From positions 186,001 through 250,000 of the forward strand of contig NZ_LHVK01000010.1 in NCBI RefSeq assembly GCF_001269905.1: 64,000 nt of DNA, written 5' to 3'. This DNA is from Pseudomonas corrugata (GTDB lineage Bacteria; Pseudomonadota; Gammaproteobacteria; Pseudomonadales; Pseudomonadaceae). The first letter of the stretch is position 1; each line of letters begins with the position of its first letter. The notes beneath the pieces are model-generated. The model made no database searches. It was not told where the DNA came from and was given only the letters and a program-made list of their open reading frames with translations. Positions 26,778 to 36,154 of the stretch are shown one piece after another. Made by a program: the position numbers and the translations under genes.

Positions 26778-28169
26778 TCAGTCTGAGCCAGGGATAAAAC
26801 TCACCCGCACCTTCAACCCACCCTCTACCCCGTCATGCAGGCTTATCTGGGCCAGATGGGCGCGGCAGATTTCTCCGACGATGGCCAGGCCCAGGCCAGA
26901 ACCGGCGACCTGCTGGTTGCGCCGGTAGAAACGCTCGAAGACACGGTCGCGCTCGTGCAGTGGAATGCCGGGACCATCGTCCTCCACCTCCAGCACCGCC
27001 GGCGCGGCGACCCGTAGAATCACGTTGCCGCCCGAAGGTGTATGGGCCAGGGCATTGTCCACCAGATTGCTCAACAACTCGTTCAACAGCGTTGGTTCAC
27101 CGCGCAGCCACACCGGCTCGTCGGCTTCCAAGGCCAATGCCACGCCCCGCGCATGAGCCAGCGGCGCCATGGCCATGCCCAGCTCGCGGGCCAACTGGCT
27201 GAGATCCAGCAACTGCGCGCCCCCTTCGGCAATGGCCCGCGCACCGTTTTCCACCCGCGCCATGGACAACAATTGGTTGGCCAGATGCGTCAACCTATCA
27301 GTGCCCTGGGCTGCGGTTTCCAGGGTCTCCCGCCAGATCGCCGGTTCGCTGGCGCGCAGCCCAAGTTCCAGCCGCGCCTTGAGCGCAGCCAGGGGCGTGC
27401 GCAGTTCATGGGCGGCGTCGGCGATAAATTGCGCCTGACGCTCGAACTGCCCGCGCAAACGCTCGGTAAAGTGGTTGAGGGCCCGCACCAGAGGCCACAA
27501 CTCGTGCTGCACTTCCACCAGTGGCAATGGTCGTAGATCGTCCGACTGGCGCTCTTCCACCGCCGTACGCAAGCGCTCCAGCGGACGCAACGCCGCGCTG
27601 ACCGCGAACCACACCAACAACAGGGCGCCCACCGCCAGCATGCCCAGACGCAGCAGCGTGTCGGCCATCAGGCCGCGGGCCATGCTGATGCGCGCCTCTT
27701 CGGTTTCCGCCACACGGATTTCCGCCATGCCGTTCATGTTCGGCTCGCTCACGGCCTTGAGCAGACTGACTACCCGCACATCCTGGCCCTTATAACGGGC
27801 GTTGTAAAAGCGCGCCAGCGCCGGGTAATCGTCCGTGCGCGGGGTGCCGGGCGGTGGGCCGGGAAGGTTTTCGTAGCCGGAGATCAGCTTCTTGTTGATG
27901 TCATTGACCTGATAATAGATGCGCCCGGCGCTGTCGTAGGCAAAGGTGTCCAGGGCTACGTAGGGCACATCCGCGCTCAGACTGCCGTCGCGTTGTGACA
28001 AGCCTGCGGCGATGGTTCGGGCCGAGGCCAGCAAGGTCCGGTCATAGGCGGTATCCGCCGCTGCACGACCGTTCCAATAGGCGCTCAGGCCGCTGGCCAG
28101 CATCAACACCACCAGCAACAGCGCCAGGTTGCGCAGGAGTCGCCAGCGCAGGCTGTCGGGTTTATGCAT
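26778..28169 (-). CDS. tctE: Sensor histidine kinase, TctE-like
   Basis: A 463-residue inner-membrane kinase. Two membrane helices (about 12-30 and 170-190) flank a periplasmic domain, followed by a HAMP-like segment, a HisKA domain with the phospho-acceptor His in ADAAHELRTPLAALKARLEL, and an HATPase domain (NLVDNALAHTP, VEDDGPGIP, GSGLGLAIV). Its start overlaps the tctD stop by eight bases. Position beside tctCBA suggests it senses citrate or another tricarboxylate; that is inferred. Confidence 0.85.
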   Translation of the reverse strand: MHKPDSLRWRLLRNLALLLVVLMLASGLSAYWNGRAAADTAYDRTLLASARTIAAGLSQRDGSLSADVPYVALDTFAYDSAGRIYYQVNDINKKLISGYENLPGPPPGTPRTDDYPALARFYNARYKGQDVRVVSLLKAVSEPNMNGMAEIRVAETEEARISMARGLMADTLLRLGMLAVGALLLVWFAVSAALRPLERLRTAVEERQSDDLRPLPLVEVQHELWPLVRALNHFTERLRGQFERQAQFIADAAHELRTPLAALKARLELGLRASEPAIWRETLETAAQGTDRLTHLANQLLSMARVENGARAIAEGGAQLLDLSQLARELGMAMAPLAHARGVALALEADEPVWLRGEPTLLNELLSNLVDNALAHTPSGGNVILRVAAPAVLEVEDDGPGIPLHERDRVFERFYRRNQQVAGSGLGLAIVGEICRAHLAQISLHDGVEGGLKVRVSFIPGSD

Positions 28170-28833
28170 CGCGGGTTTCCAGCAGATAACCCAGGCCCCT
28201 GAACGTCACGATCGCCACGGCATGCCCGTCGAGTTTCTTGCGCAGGCGGTGAACGTATATTTCGATCGCATCAGGACTGGCTTCCTCGTCCAGACCGAAC
28301 ACTTGGGCGGCAAGCTGCTCCTTGCTCATTACCCGCCCCGGCCGTGCGATCAACGCCTCCAGCACGGCTTGCTCGCGGGACGTCAGGGCCAACAGTTCAT
28401 CGTCCAGGGTAAAGCGACGGGTATCCAGATCATAGATCAGACCGCCACAGCGCTGCTGGCGTTCGCCGCCCAGTACGCTACGCCGTAACAGCGCCTTGAC
28501 CCGAGCCTCAAGCTCAGTGAGTTCGAAAGGTTTGGCCAGGTAATCGTCGGCACCGAGGTTGAGGCCATGCACCCGGTCCTTGACGTCGCTGCGAGCCGTC
28601 AGCATCAACACCGGCAGGGTTTTCCCCCGGGCCCGCAAGCGCGCCAGCACTTCAAAGCCGTCCATGCGCGGCAACCCGACGTCGAGTACCGCAACCGCGT
28701 ATTCCTCACTGCTCAGTGCCAGATCGGCGGCAACCCCGTCATGCAGCACGTCCACGGTCAAACCGGTGCTCTTGAGCGCCTGGGCAACGCTTTCGGCAAG
28801 CTGCAAATGGTCTTCGACGAGCAGAACACGCAT
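28162..28833 (-). CDS. tctD: OmpR-family response regulator, TctD-like
   Basis: A 223-residue regulator with a receiver domain (phospho-acceptor Asp51 in VLDVGLPRMD, Lys in LAKPFE) and a C-terminal winged helix (about 128-220). It is divergent from tctCBA and translationally coupled to the kinase gene. In Salmonella TctDE activates the tricarboxylate transporter; the same logic is likely here. Confidence 0.87.
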   Translation of the reverse strand: MRVLLVEDHLQLAESVAQALKSTGLTVDVLHDGVAADLALSSEEYAVAVLDVGLPRMDGFEVLARLRARGKTLPVLMLTARSDVKDRVHGLNLGADDYLAKPFELTELEARVKALLRRSVLGGERQQRCGGLIYDLDTRRFTLDDELLALTSREQAVLEALIARPGRVMSKEQLAAQVFGLDEEASPDAIEIYVHRLRKKLDGHAVAIVTFRGLGYLLETRDA

Positions 28834-29274
28834 GGTTTTTCCTCGATTCAGGAATGGTCGACGCCATTCACTGGCGCGAAGTTTACAGCCGCATCCGCTG
28901 CTGTGAAGCCAAAAAACATCCTGAAAGCTTTTGAAAGGTTAGCGAAAGGTTGGGCTATTAGAGTCCTGTTACGGACAGTCTCGACTGCCGATCGCCTTAC
29001 ACAATCGCGAACGAGAAACGCCCCGATGCGTTTTCACATAAGAACAATAAAGCGGAGTATCCCCATGCTGTCCATGCAGCCCCAGGCGCCTATGCCTGCT
29101 CGCTTTTCCCGCCCCAACCCACCCCCTCGTGGCCAGTGCCGCCAGCGAATACCCGGACATGTACCGGTGGGTCAGCTATAGATTCAAGTTCCTGTTATGG
29201 ACCTGTTGCCTGATCCAAAGGGTTCGGCAGCGCAAAGACTGCAACACACAACAACAACTCCTGTGGAGACGAGA
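28834..29274. other. Divergent promoter region tctD/tctC
   Basis: A 441-base gap. Many Pseudomonas carry an OprD-type tricarboxylate porin gene (opdH) upstream of tctC; none is here. Short frames near 29038-29181 have no recognisable homology. A weak AT-rich segment around 29030-29060 could be a promoter. Confidence 0.45.
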
Positions 29275-30252
29275 ATGAACCTATCACTGCGTAAAGTAGC
29301 CCTGGCCGTCGGATGCCTGATGTTCGCCGGACAATTGCTCGCCGAACCGAAACGCCCGGAGTGCATCGCCCCCGCAGCGCCCGGCGGTGGTTTTGACCTG
29401 ACCTGCAAGCTGGCGCAAAGCGCGCTGGTAAACCAGAAACTGTTGACCAAACCGATGCGTGTCACCTACATGCCTGGCGGTGTCGGCGCGGTAGCCTATA
29501 ACGCCGTGGTCGCGCAACGCCCGGCGGACGCCGGCACGTTGGTGGCCTGGTCCAGTGGTTCACTGCTGAACCTGGCACAGGGCAAGTTCGGTCGTTTCGA
29601 CGAAACCAATGTGCGCTGGCTGGCAGCCGTGGGCACCAGCTACGGCGCCATTGCGGTGAAAAGCGATTCGCCCTACAAGAACCTCGACGATCTGGTACAG
29701 GCCTTGAAGAAAGATCCTGGATCCGTCGTCATCGGTTCCGGCGGCACTGTCGGCAGCCAGGACTGGATGCAAACCGCACTGGTCGCCAAGGCCGCCGGTA
29801 TCGACCCACGCAAACTGCGCTACGTGGCGCTCGAAGGCGGCGGTGAAATCGCCACCGCCCTGCTTGGCGGTCACATCCAGGTGGGCAGTACGGACATTTC
29901 CGACTCCATGCCCCACATCATGAGCGGTGACATGCGCCTGCTGGCAGTGTTCTCCGAGAAGCGCCTGGACGAGCCTGAAATGAAAGACATTCCCACCGCT
30001 CGCGAGCAAGGCTACGACATTTTGTGGCCGGTGGTGCGCGGCTTCTACCTCGGGCCGAAGGTGAGTGACGAGGACTACGCCTGGTGGAAAGACGCGTTCG
30101 ACAAGCTGCTGGCTTCCGAAGAGTTTGCCAAGTTGCGTGACCAGCGCGAACTGTTCCCGTTCGCCATGACCGGCCCGGAACTGGACACCTACGTGAAGAA
30201 GCAAGTGGCCGATTACAAGGTGCTGGCCAAAGAGTTCGGCCTGATCCAGTAA
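29275..30252 (+). CDS. tctC: Tricarboxylate transport substrate-binding protein
   Basis: A 325-residue periplasmic binding protein of the tripartite tricarboxylate transporter. The start is ATG 29275 (MNLSLRKVALAVG), followed by a signal peptide of about 24 residues. The mature protein begins EPKRPECIAPAAPGGGFDLT, with the family's PAAPGGGFD ligand-loop motif. It delivers citrate-like anions to the TctA/TctB membrane pair encoded immediately downstream. Confidence 0.9.
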   Translation: MNLSLRKVALAVGCLMFAGQLLAEPKRPECIAPAAPGGGFDLTCKLAQSALVNQKLLTKPMRVTYMPGGVGAVAYNAVVAQRPADAGTLVAWSSGSLLNLAQGKFGRFDETNVRWLAAVGTSYGAIAVKSDSPYKNLDDLVQALKKDPGSVVIGSGGTVGSQDWMQTALVAKAAGIDPRKLRYVALEGGGEIATALLGGHIQVGSTDISDSMPHIMSGDMRLLAVFSEKRLDEPEMKDIPTAREQGYDILWPVVRGFYLGPKVSDEDYAWWKDAFDKLLASEEFAKLRDQRELFPFAMTGPELDTYVKKQVADYKVLAKEFGLIQ

Positions 30253-30307
30253 CCGTCTCTGTTCTCGCGGCGGCGCCGGCTCCCCCGGCGCTGCCCAGGA
30301 GTTAGTC

Positions 30308-30769
30308 ATGCTCACCCTCCAACGTATTTTTGCCGCGGTGCTGTTGCTGGTCTGTATTGGCCTCGCGCTGATGGCCTGGCCGTACCAGGCCGCTTTTTCC
30401 TACGAACCAGTCGGCCCTCGTGCCTTTCCCTTGCTGATGCTGGGACTGATGGGCCTGGCACTGCTGTACATGGTGTTCCGTCCTGTTCCCATCGTGCACA
30501 GCGAAGACGAACCGCAACTGGACCGTGAAACCCTGCAAAAGATCGGCATCTGCGTGGTGCTGTTACTGGTATTCGCCGGAACCTTCGAGCCCTTGGGCTT
30601 CATCCTCTCCAGCATCCTGATCGGGGTGCCGATGGCTCGCCTGTATGGCGGCCGCTGGGTGCCGAGCGTGGTGATCATCAGCCTGATGGCCATCGGTCTT
30701 TATCTGTTGTTCGACAAGCTGATGGACGTGCCGCTGCCCCTGGGCCTGCTCGACGTCCTGGAGAATTGA
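30308..30769 (+). CDS. tctB: Tripartite tricarboxylate transporter small membrane subunit
   Basis: A 153-residue protein with four hydrophobic segments (about 8-26, 45-62, 78-113 in two, and 125-142), the TctB pattern. Its GPRAFPLLMLGLMG motif is typical. It ends one base before the tctA start, so translation is tightly linked. Confidence 0.88.
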   Translation: MLTLQRIFAAVLLLVCIGLALMAWPYQAAFSYEPVGPRAFPLLMLGLMGLALLYMVFRPVPIVHSEDEPQLDRETLQKIGICVVLLLVFAGTFEPLGFILSSILIGVPMARLYGGRWVPSVVIISLMAIGLYLLFDKLMDVPLPLGLLDVLEN

Positions 30770-30770
30770 T

Positions 30771-32285
30771 ATGGATACCCTGAATTATCTCGGCCAGGGT
30801 TTCGGTGTCGCACTGACGCCTTACAACCTCGTCACCGCGCTGACCGGCACTCTGATCGGCACCGTGGTCGGCCTGCTGCCCGGCCTGGGCCCGATCAACG
30901 GCGTGGCGCTGCTGATCCCGATTGCGTTTGCCCTGGGCCTGCCGCCGGAATCGGCACTGATCCTGCTGGCGGCGGTGTACCTGGGTTGCGAATATGGCGG
31001 GCGCATCAGCTCGATCCTGCTCAACATCCCCGGAGAAGCCTCCACCGTGATGACGACCCTCGATGGCTATCCGATGGCCCGCCAGGGCCTGGCCGGTGTG
31101 GCGTTGTCGCTGTCGGCGTGGAGTTCGTTCATCGGTGCATTCATTGCCACATGCGGCATGGTGCTGTTCGCCCCGCTGCTGGCCAAATGGGCGATTGCCT
31201 TTGGACCGGCGGAATATTTCGTCCTGATGGTGTTCGCCATCGTCTGCCTCGGCGGCATGGCGGGCGACCGACCGCTCAAGACGTTCATCGCGGCGTTGAT
31301 CGGTCTGTTCCTGTCTTCTGTCGGAATCGACGCCAACAGCGGCGTGTACCGCTTCACCGGTGACAGCGTCCACCTGGCCGACGGCATCCAGTTCGTCGTG
31401 CTGGTATTGGGTCTGTTCTCTATCAGCGAAATCCTGCTGATGCTGGAAAAAACCCATCACGGCCAGGAGGCGGTGAAAGCCACCGGACGGATGATGTTCA
31501 ACTTCAAGGAAGCCTCGTCGGTGTTCGTCGTGAACCTGCGTTGCGGCGTGCTTGGTTTCATCATGGGCGTGCTGCCAGGCGCCGGTGCAACGCTGGCCAG
31601 TGCCGTGGCCTACATGACTGAAAAACGCATCGCCGGCACCAGCGGCACCTTCGGCCAGGGCGACAAGCGCGGCCTCGCTGCCCCGGAAACCGCCATCGGC
31701 GGCGCAGCCTGCGGTGCGCTGGTGCCGATGCTGACGCTCGGCGTTCCCGGCTCGGGCACCACGGCGGTGATGATCGGCGCGCTGTCGCTGTACAACATCA
31801 CTCCGGGCCCACTGTTGTTCCAGCAACAGCCGGACATCGTCTGGGGTCTGATCGCGTCGTTGTTCGTTGCCAACATTATGCTGGTGGTCCTCAACATCCC
31901 GATGATCCGCGTGTTCACCCGCATCCTGGCAGTGCCTAACTGGGCACTGGTGCCGGTCATCGCCATCATCACCGGCATCGGTGTCTACGCGGTTCACGCC
32001 ACCACGTTCGACCTGTTCCTGATGATCGGCATCGGCATCTTCGGCTACATCCTGCGCAAGCTGGACTTCCCCCTGTCGCCTGTGCTGCTGGGCTTCATCC
32101 TCGGCGGTCTGATGGAGCAAAACCTGCGGCGTGCGCTGTCGATTTCCAACGGTGCATTGGAAATCCTCTGGTCGAGCCCGATCACTCTCGGCTGCTGGAT
32201 CCTGACGGCGATCATGCTGTTAATGCCACTGCTGCGGATCTGGCGTCGCCGCAGCGCCCAACGACGCGCCGTGGCCGATGCCTGA
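30771..32285 (+). CDS. tctA: Tripartite tricarboxylate transporter large permease
   Basis: A 504-residue permease with about 11-12 membrane helices. It carries two copies of the family glycine-rich motif (GLLPGLGPINGVALLIP near the N-terminus and GVLPGAGATLASAVAY around residue 265). It follows tctB by one base and its end overlaps the next gene by eight bases. Confidence 0.94.
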   Translation: MDTLNYLGQGFGVALTPYNLVTALTGTLIGTVVGLLPGLGPINGVALLIPIAFALGLPPESALILLAAVYLGCEYGGRISSILLNIPGEASTVMTTLDGYPMARQGLAGVALSLSAWSSFIGAFIATCGMVLFAPLLAKWAIAFGPAEYFVLMVFAIVCLGGMAGDRPLKTFIAALIGLFLSSVGIDANSGVYRFTGDSVHLADGIQFVVLVLGLFSISEILLMLEKTHHGQEAVKATGRMMFNFKEASSVFVVNLRCGVLGFIMGVLPGAGATLASAVAYMTEKRIAGTSGTFGQGDKRGLAAPETAIGGAACGALVPMLTLGVPGSGTTAVMIGALSLYNITPGPLLFQQQPDIVWGLIASLFVANIMLVVLNIPMIRVFTRILAVPNWALVPVIAIITGIGVYAVHATTFDLFLMIGIGIFGYILRKLDFPLSPVLLGFILGGLMEQNLRRALSISNGALEILWSSPITLGCWILTAIMLLMPLLRIWRRRSAQRRAVADA

Positions 32286-33315
32286 AGCGACCTTCAGACA
32301 ATGGTGGGGAACACCGCTGGTCGGCTTGGCCGGCGGTTACCTGGCCAGCCTGATCGGCTGGCCTTTGCCCTGGATGGTCGGCTCGTTGCTGGCGATCATC
32401 CTGGTGCGCTGCCTGACTCCGTGGCAGTTGATGGAAATCCCCGGGGGCCGTAAATGCGGCCAATGGGTAGTGGGCATCGGTATTGGCCTGCATTTCACCC
32501 CGGTGGTGATGGAACAGGTCCTGAACCACTTTGGCCTGATCTTCTTCGGCGCACTGATCACCAGCGTGTCCAGCGTGGTGAGTGTGTGGCTGATGCGCCG
32601 CACCGGCGAAGACCGCGCCACGGCTTTTTTCTCCAGCATGCCGGGCGGTTCCGGCGAAATGGTCAATCTTGGCTCGCGCAATGGTGCGGACCTGAGCCGC
32701 GTCGCCGCGGGCCAGAGCTTGCGAGTCCTGGTGGTGGTGCTGTGCGTGCCTGCTGCCTTCAAATACCTGTTGGGCGAAGGCGCACCGGTGCAGCACGCCA
32801 CCACCGTGGATTGGCTGTGGCTGGCGCTGTTGCTCCCGGCGGGCGCCCTGCTCGCCTGGATCTGGGAACGCCTGCGTCAACCCAACCCATGGCTGTTCGG
32901 GCCGCTGCTGGTGAGTGCGGCGGTCAGTATCGGCTGGGACCTGCACATCGGCCTGCCCAATGGCGGCAGCCAGATTGGCCAGTGGCTGATCGGCAGCGGC
33001 CTGGGTTGTCATTTCAACCGGCAGTTCTTTCGACGAGCTCCGTCATTCATGGGGCGTACCCTGATTGGCACGGTGTTGACGATGCTGATCGCCACCCTGG
33101 CGGCCCTGGGCCTGAGCACCCTGACCCGCCTGGACCTGCGCTCACTGACCCTCGGCATGATGCCCGGCGGCATCGCGGAAATGAGCCTGACGGCAGAGAC
33201 GCTGCAATTGTCGGTGCCGCTGGTGACGGCATTGCAGGTGATGCGGCTGCTGTTCGTGCTGTTTCTGGCGGAGCCGTTGTTCAGGTATTGGATGCGACGA
33301 CCGGGTCCCGACTGA
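32278..33315 (+). CDS. AbrB-family putative membrane transporter
   Basis: A 345-residue membrane protein with two similar halves, each ending in a MPGG motif (SSMPGGSGEMVNLG about residue 121 and MMPGGIAEMSLTAE about 295). This is the duplicated AbrB membrane family (once linked to ammonia monooxygenase), not the AbrB DNA-binding protein. It overlaps tctA by eight bases (ATGCCTGA), so it belongs to the transporter operon. Its role is unknown; an accessory part in tricarboxylate uptake is inferred. Confidence 0.82.
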   Translation: MPEATFRQWWGTPLVGLAGGYLASLIGWPLPWMVGSLLAIILVRCLTPWQLMEIPGGRKCGQWVVGIGIGLHFTPVVMEQVLNHFGLIFFGALITSVSSVVSVWLMRRTGEDRATAFFSSMPGGSGEMVNLGSRNGADLSRVAAGQSLRVLVVVLCVPAAFKYLLGEGAPVQHATTVDWLWLALLLPAGALLAWIWERLRQPNPWLFGPLLVSAAVSIGWDLHIGLPNGGSQIGQWLIGSGLGCHFNRQFFRRAPSFMGRTLIGTVLTMLIATLAALGLSTLTRLDLRSLTLGMMPGGIAEMSLTAETLQLSVPLVTALQVMRLLFVLFLAEPLFRYWMRRPGPD

Positions 33316-33333
33316 TCATTCGTGTCGCCCTTT

Positions 33334-33403
33334 TCGCGAGCAGGCTCGCACATTGATCTGTGCCAGCGCCGCACATCCTCTGTGGGAGCGAGCCTGCTCG
33401 CGA
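33334..33403. repeat. REP doublet
   Basis: TCGCGAGCAGGCTCGCACA (33334-33352) is opposed by GAGCGAGCCTGCTCGCGA (33386-33403) between convergent abrB-like and ung genes. The left arm lacks the CTCCC part. Confidence 0.82.
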
Positions 33404-33425
33404 TGAGGCCCGCACTGTCGAACAC

Positions 33426-34118
33426 TTAAACTGGCGGCAACCGCCAATCGATCGGCGTCTCGCCGTGCTGTTCGAGAAACTTGTTCGTCCGGCCAAAATG
33501 CCCGCATCCCAGGAAACCACGATAAGCCGACAACGGGGACGGGTGGACTGAGGTCAGCACCAGGTGCTTGGTGGCGTCGATCAGTTTCTGCTTGCTCTGG
33601 GCATGGGCGCCCCATAGCAGGAACACCAGATGCGGCTGATGCGCACTGACCACTTCGATGACCCGGTCGGTAAAATGTTGCCAGCCCTTGCCCGCATGGG
33701 CGTTGGCATTGGCGCGTTCCACGGTCATGGTGGTATTGAGCAGCAGCACGCCCTGGTCGGCCCAGCTTTGCAGGTAGCCATGGTTGGGGATGTCGATGTT
33801 CAGGTCGCGCTTCAGCTCCTTGAAGATATTCACGAGTGATGGTGGCGCCGGTACGCCCGGCTGCACCGAAAAACACAGGCCGTGGGCCTGGCCCGGACCG
33901 TGATACGGGTCTTGCCCCAGGATCACGACCTTGACCTTGTCCAGAGGCGTGGAATTGAGGGCATTGAAAATCAACGAAGCCGGCGGATAGATCTCCTTGC
34001 CGGCGGCGTACTCCTGGCGCAGGAACTCGCGCAACTCTGCCATGTAGGGCTGGTCGAACTCGGCACGTAGCGCCTGCTTCCAGCTCGGTTCGAGTTTGAT
34101 ACGTTCGTCAGCAGTCAT
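33426..34118 (-). CDS. ung: Uracil-DNA glycosylase
   Basis: Family 1 base-excision repair enzyme that removes uracil from DNA. The 230-residue protein begins MTADERIKLE at ATG 34118. It has the water-activating motif GQDPYHGPGQAHG with Asp70, the aromatic FSVQPGVPAPPSLVNI, and the minor-groove loop HPSPLSAYRGF. The upstream frame extension to 34217 has no ribosome site. Confidence 0.97.
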   Translation of the reverse strand: MTADERIKLEPSWKQALRAEFDQPYMAELREFLRQEYAAGKEIYPPASLIFNALNSTPLDKVKVVILGQDPYHGPGQAHGLCFSVQPGVPAPPSLVNIFKELKRDLNIDIPNHGYLQSWADQGVLLLNTTMTVERANANAHAGKGWQHFTDRVIEVVSAHQPHLVFLLWGAHAQSKQKLIDATKHLVLTSVHPSPLSAYRGFLGCGHFGRTNKFLEQHGETPIDWRLPPV

Positions 34119-34248
34119 GATTGCACCCGGTAAAAACAATGGGCGCACCCTAGGAAAGCCTACATGGCTTGTCAATTGATCTGACGCAGAACCGGCACTT
34201 TCCCACGCAGCGTTCATACTGAATATTCAATTTCTGATCGAGGTCACG

Positions 34249-35361
34249 ATGAATCTGCACTTCGAAGAGCTCACGGGCATCACTGGGGCCCGTATCGGCA
34301 TCGCTACCCTGGACGCCGAAAAATCCTTGAACGCCCTGTCCTTGCCGATGATCAACGCGCTGCGCGATCGTCTTGATGCCTGGGCCCGGGAACCGCAAAT
34401 CGTTTGTGTATTACTGCGTGGCAACGGCGCCAAGGCCTTCTGCGCGGGCGGCGAAGTTCGCAGCCTGGTGGAAGCCTGCCGCGCCCATCCCGGCGAAGTA
34501 CCGCCGTTGGCGGCGCAGTTCTTTGCAGCGGAATATCGCCTGGACTTCAACTTGCACACTTATCCCAAGCCTTTGCTGTGCTGGGGGCACGGCTATGTGC
34601 TCGGCGGCGGCATGGGCCTGTTGCAGGGCGCAAGCACCCGGATCGTCACACCGAGCAGTCGCCTGGCGATGCCGGAGATCAGCATTGGTTTATACCCGGA
34701 TGTCGGCGCCAGTTGGTTCCTGTCGCGTCTGCCGGGCAAGCTCGGGCTGTTTCTTGGGCTGACCGGCGCCCACATGAACGCCCGGGATGCCATCGACCTG
34801 GGCCTGGCCGACCGATTCTTGCTGGACGAGCAACAGGACGACTTGATCGAAGGCCTGCTGCAGCTCAACTGGCAGGAACAGACCGACATGCAACTCAACA
34901 GTCTGCTCAAGGCCTTGCAGCGCGAAGCCCTCGACCGGTTACCCGAAGCCCAATGGTTGCCACGTCGACAGCAAATCGACGAATGGCTGGATGTCAGCGA
35001 CGTGCGCTGCGCCTGGAAGGCCCTCAGCCTGCTGGTGGATCATCCGGATCCGCTGATCGCCCGGGCCGCCAGGACCATGACCGAAGGCTCACCGCTGACC
35101 GCTCATCTGGTCTGGGAGCAGATCGCCCGGGCACGGCACTTGTCCTTGGCCAGCGTGTTTCGCATGGAATACACACTGAGTCTCAATTGCTGCCGACATC
35201 CTGAATTCAGCGAAGGCGTGCGGGCCCGGTTGATCGACAAGGACCAGAAACCCCACTGGCACTGGCCGGACATCAACCATGTGCCTGAAGCGGCGGTGGA
35301 GGCGCATTTCCACAAAGCCTGGGAGGGGCGGCATCCGCTTGCGGATCTGGCCAATGAGTAG
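34249..35361 (+). CDS. Enoyl-CoA hydratase/isomerase family protein (3-hydroxyisobutyryl-CoA hydrolase-like)
   Basis: A 370-residue crotonase-fold enzyme. Oxyanion-hole and acyl-CoA blocks are visible: NGAKAFCAGGEVRSL and LCWGHGYVLGGGMGLLQGAS, then PEISIGLYPDVGASWFLSRL. The extended C-terminal half (about 190-365), absent from simple enoyl-CoA hydratases, matches 3-hydroxyisobutyryl-CoA hydrolase, an enzyme of valine degradation. No valine-pathway genes adjoin it. The exact substrate is therefore not proven. Confidence 0.85.
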   Translation: MNLHFEELTGITGARIGIATLDAEKSLNALSLPMINALRDRLDAWAREPQIVCVLLRGNGAKAFCAGGEVRSLVEACRAHPGEVPPLAAQFFAAEYRLDFNLHTYPKPLLCWGHGYVLGGGMGLLQGASTRIVTPSSRLAMPEISIGLYPDVGASWFLSRLPGKLGLFLGLTGAHMNARDAIDLGLADRFLLDEQQDDLIEGLLQLNWQEQTDMQLNSLLKALQREALDRLPEAQWLPRRQQIDEWLDVSDVRCAWKALSLLVDHPDPLIARAARTMTEGSPLTAHLVWEQIARARHLSLASVFRMEYTLSLNCCRHPEFSEGVRARLIDKDQKPHWHWPDINHVPEAAVEAHFHKAWEGRHPLADLANE

Positions 35362-35380
35362 AAGTCCCGAGCGAAACCGG

Positions 35381-35467
35381 GTGGGAGCGAGCCTGCTCGC
35401 GATAGCGGCGTATCAGCCAACTTTAATGTCACTGACCCGACGCTTTCGCGAGCAGGCTCGCTCCCAC
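35381..35467. repeat. REP doublet
   Basis: GTGGGAGCGAGCCTGCTCGC (from 35381) and its complement ending at 35467 form 22-base arms separated by about 43 bases, after the hydratase-like gene. Confidence 0.88.
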
Positions 35468-35482
35468 AGGTTTTGTTGCAGG

Positions 35483-35513
35483 CAAAAAAAAACGGCGCTC
35501 GATGCGCCGCTTT
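35483..35513 (-). terminator. Terminator of the Tyr-rich lipoprotein gene
   Basis: On the minus strand GCGGCGCATCGAGCGCCG is followed by a run of nine T, 15 bases beyond the stop at 35528. Confidence 0.9.
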
Positions 35514-35527
35514 CAATAATCTGAAGA

Positions 35528-35911
35528 TCAGCGGTGACTGTCCCGTCCATCATGATCGCCCCGACCGCGCCGATCATGCCCGCCACGCCGATTATCATCC
35601 CAACCACCCCGGTCACGGCCGTCCCAGCCGCCCCGACTCGGATAAGACCGATAGGCCGCCCGCGGCGGTGAATAGTAGTGAGGGCCGGGTTGATAGTAGC
35701 GCGGTGCCGAATAGTAGCGTGGCGCCGGTTGGTAATACCTGGGTGCCGAATAGTAGCGCGGCGCCGAGTAGTAGCTCCCACCACCGTAATAGACCGGCGC
35801 TGGTGAGGTATAGACCTCGGAACGGTAATAGCTCGAGTCTCCGTCGTAGTAAGGCACGCAGGCCGAAAGAGTCAAACCGAGAAACGCAATGAGCAGCAGT
35901 CGTCGATACAT
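35528..35911 (-). CDS. Tyr/Pro-rich lipoprotein with short repeats
   Basis: A 127-residue protein with a lipoprotein signal (MYRRLLLIAFLGLTLSAC; Cys18 lipidated). It is followed by a low-complexity segment (about 25-90) built on APRYYS/APRYYQ units in tandem, then a Gly/Arg/Asp-rich tail (GGWDGRDRGGWDD...). No enzymatic domain is present. Tyr-rich and RGG-like tails suggest a surface or periplasmic binding role, but this is a guess. The start is supported by GGAGG a few bases upstream. Confidence 0.8.
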   Translation of the reverse strand: MYRRLLLIAFLGLTLSACVPYYDGDSSYYRSEVYTSPAPVYYGGGSYYSAPRYYSAPRYYQPAPRYYSAPRYYQPGPHYYSPPRAAYRSYPSRGGWDGRDRGGWDDNRRGGHDRRGRGDHDGRDSHR

Positions 35912-36154
35912 GGCGGCCTCCTGGACCGCGGATGGGCCACATCAGCGACGCTGATGGGCGGCAGCCGCCTTTCGGCACTGTCGATTAATCTGACAACAAA
36001 AACGGAATCTGGTGCGATTTCGCAATAAGTTGAAACATGTAGCGTTTTGCCCGTTTCGCCCCCCCCCCGCCACAGCGTGTCCGCCACAAATCCCGTCGCC
36101 ATCTCCTACAAGCCACTAAACTGAATCCATCCGATCGCAGCTCAGGGAATCGCC

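Noticed and set aside
29038..29181. Remnant of an opdH-type porin before tctC
   Set aside because: The frame YPDMYRWVSYRFKF looks barrel-like at first, but has no stop in place and no upstream porin sequence.
30678..32120. 480-residue open frame opposite tctA
   Set aside because: Antisense shadow of a GC-rich gene; composition is Gln/His/Arg-heavy and lacks a ribosome site.
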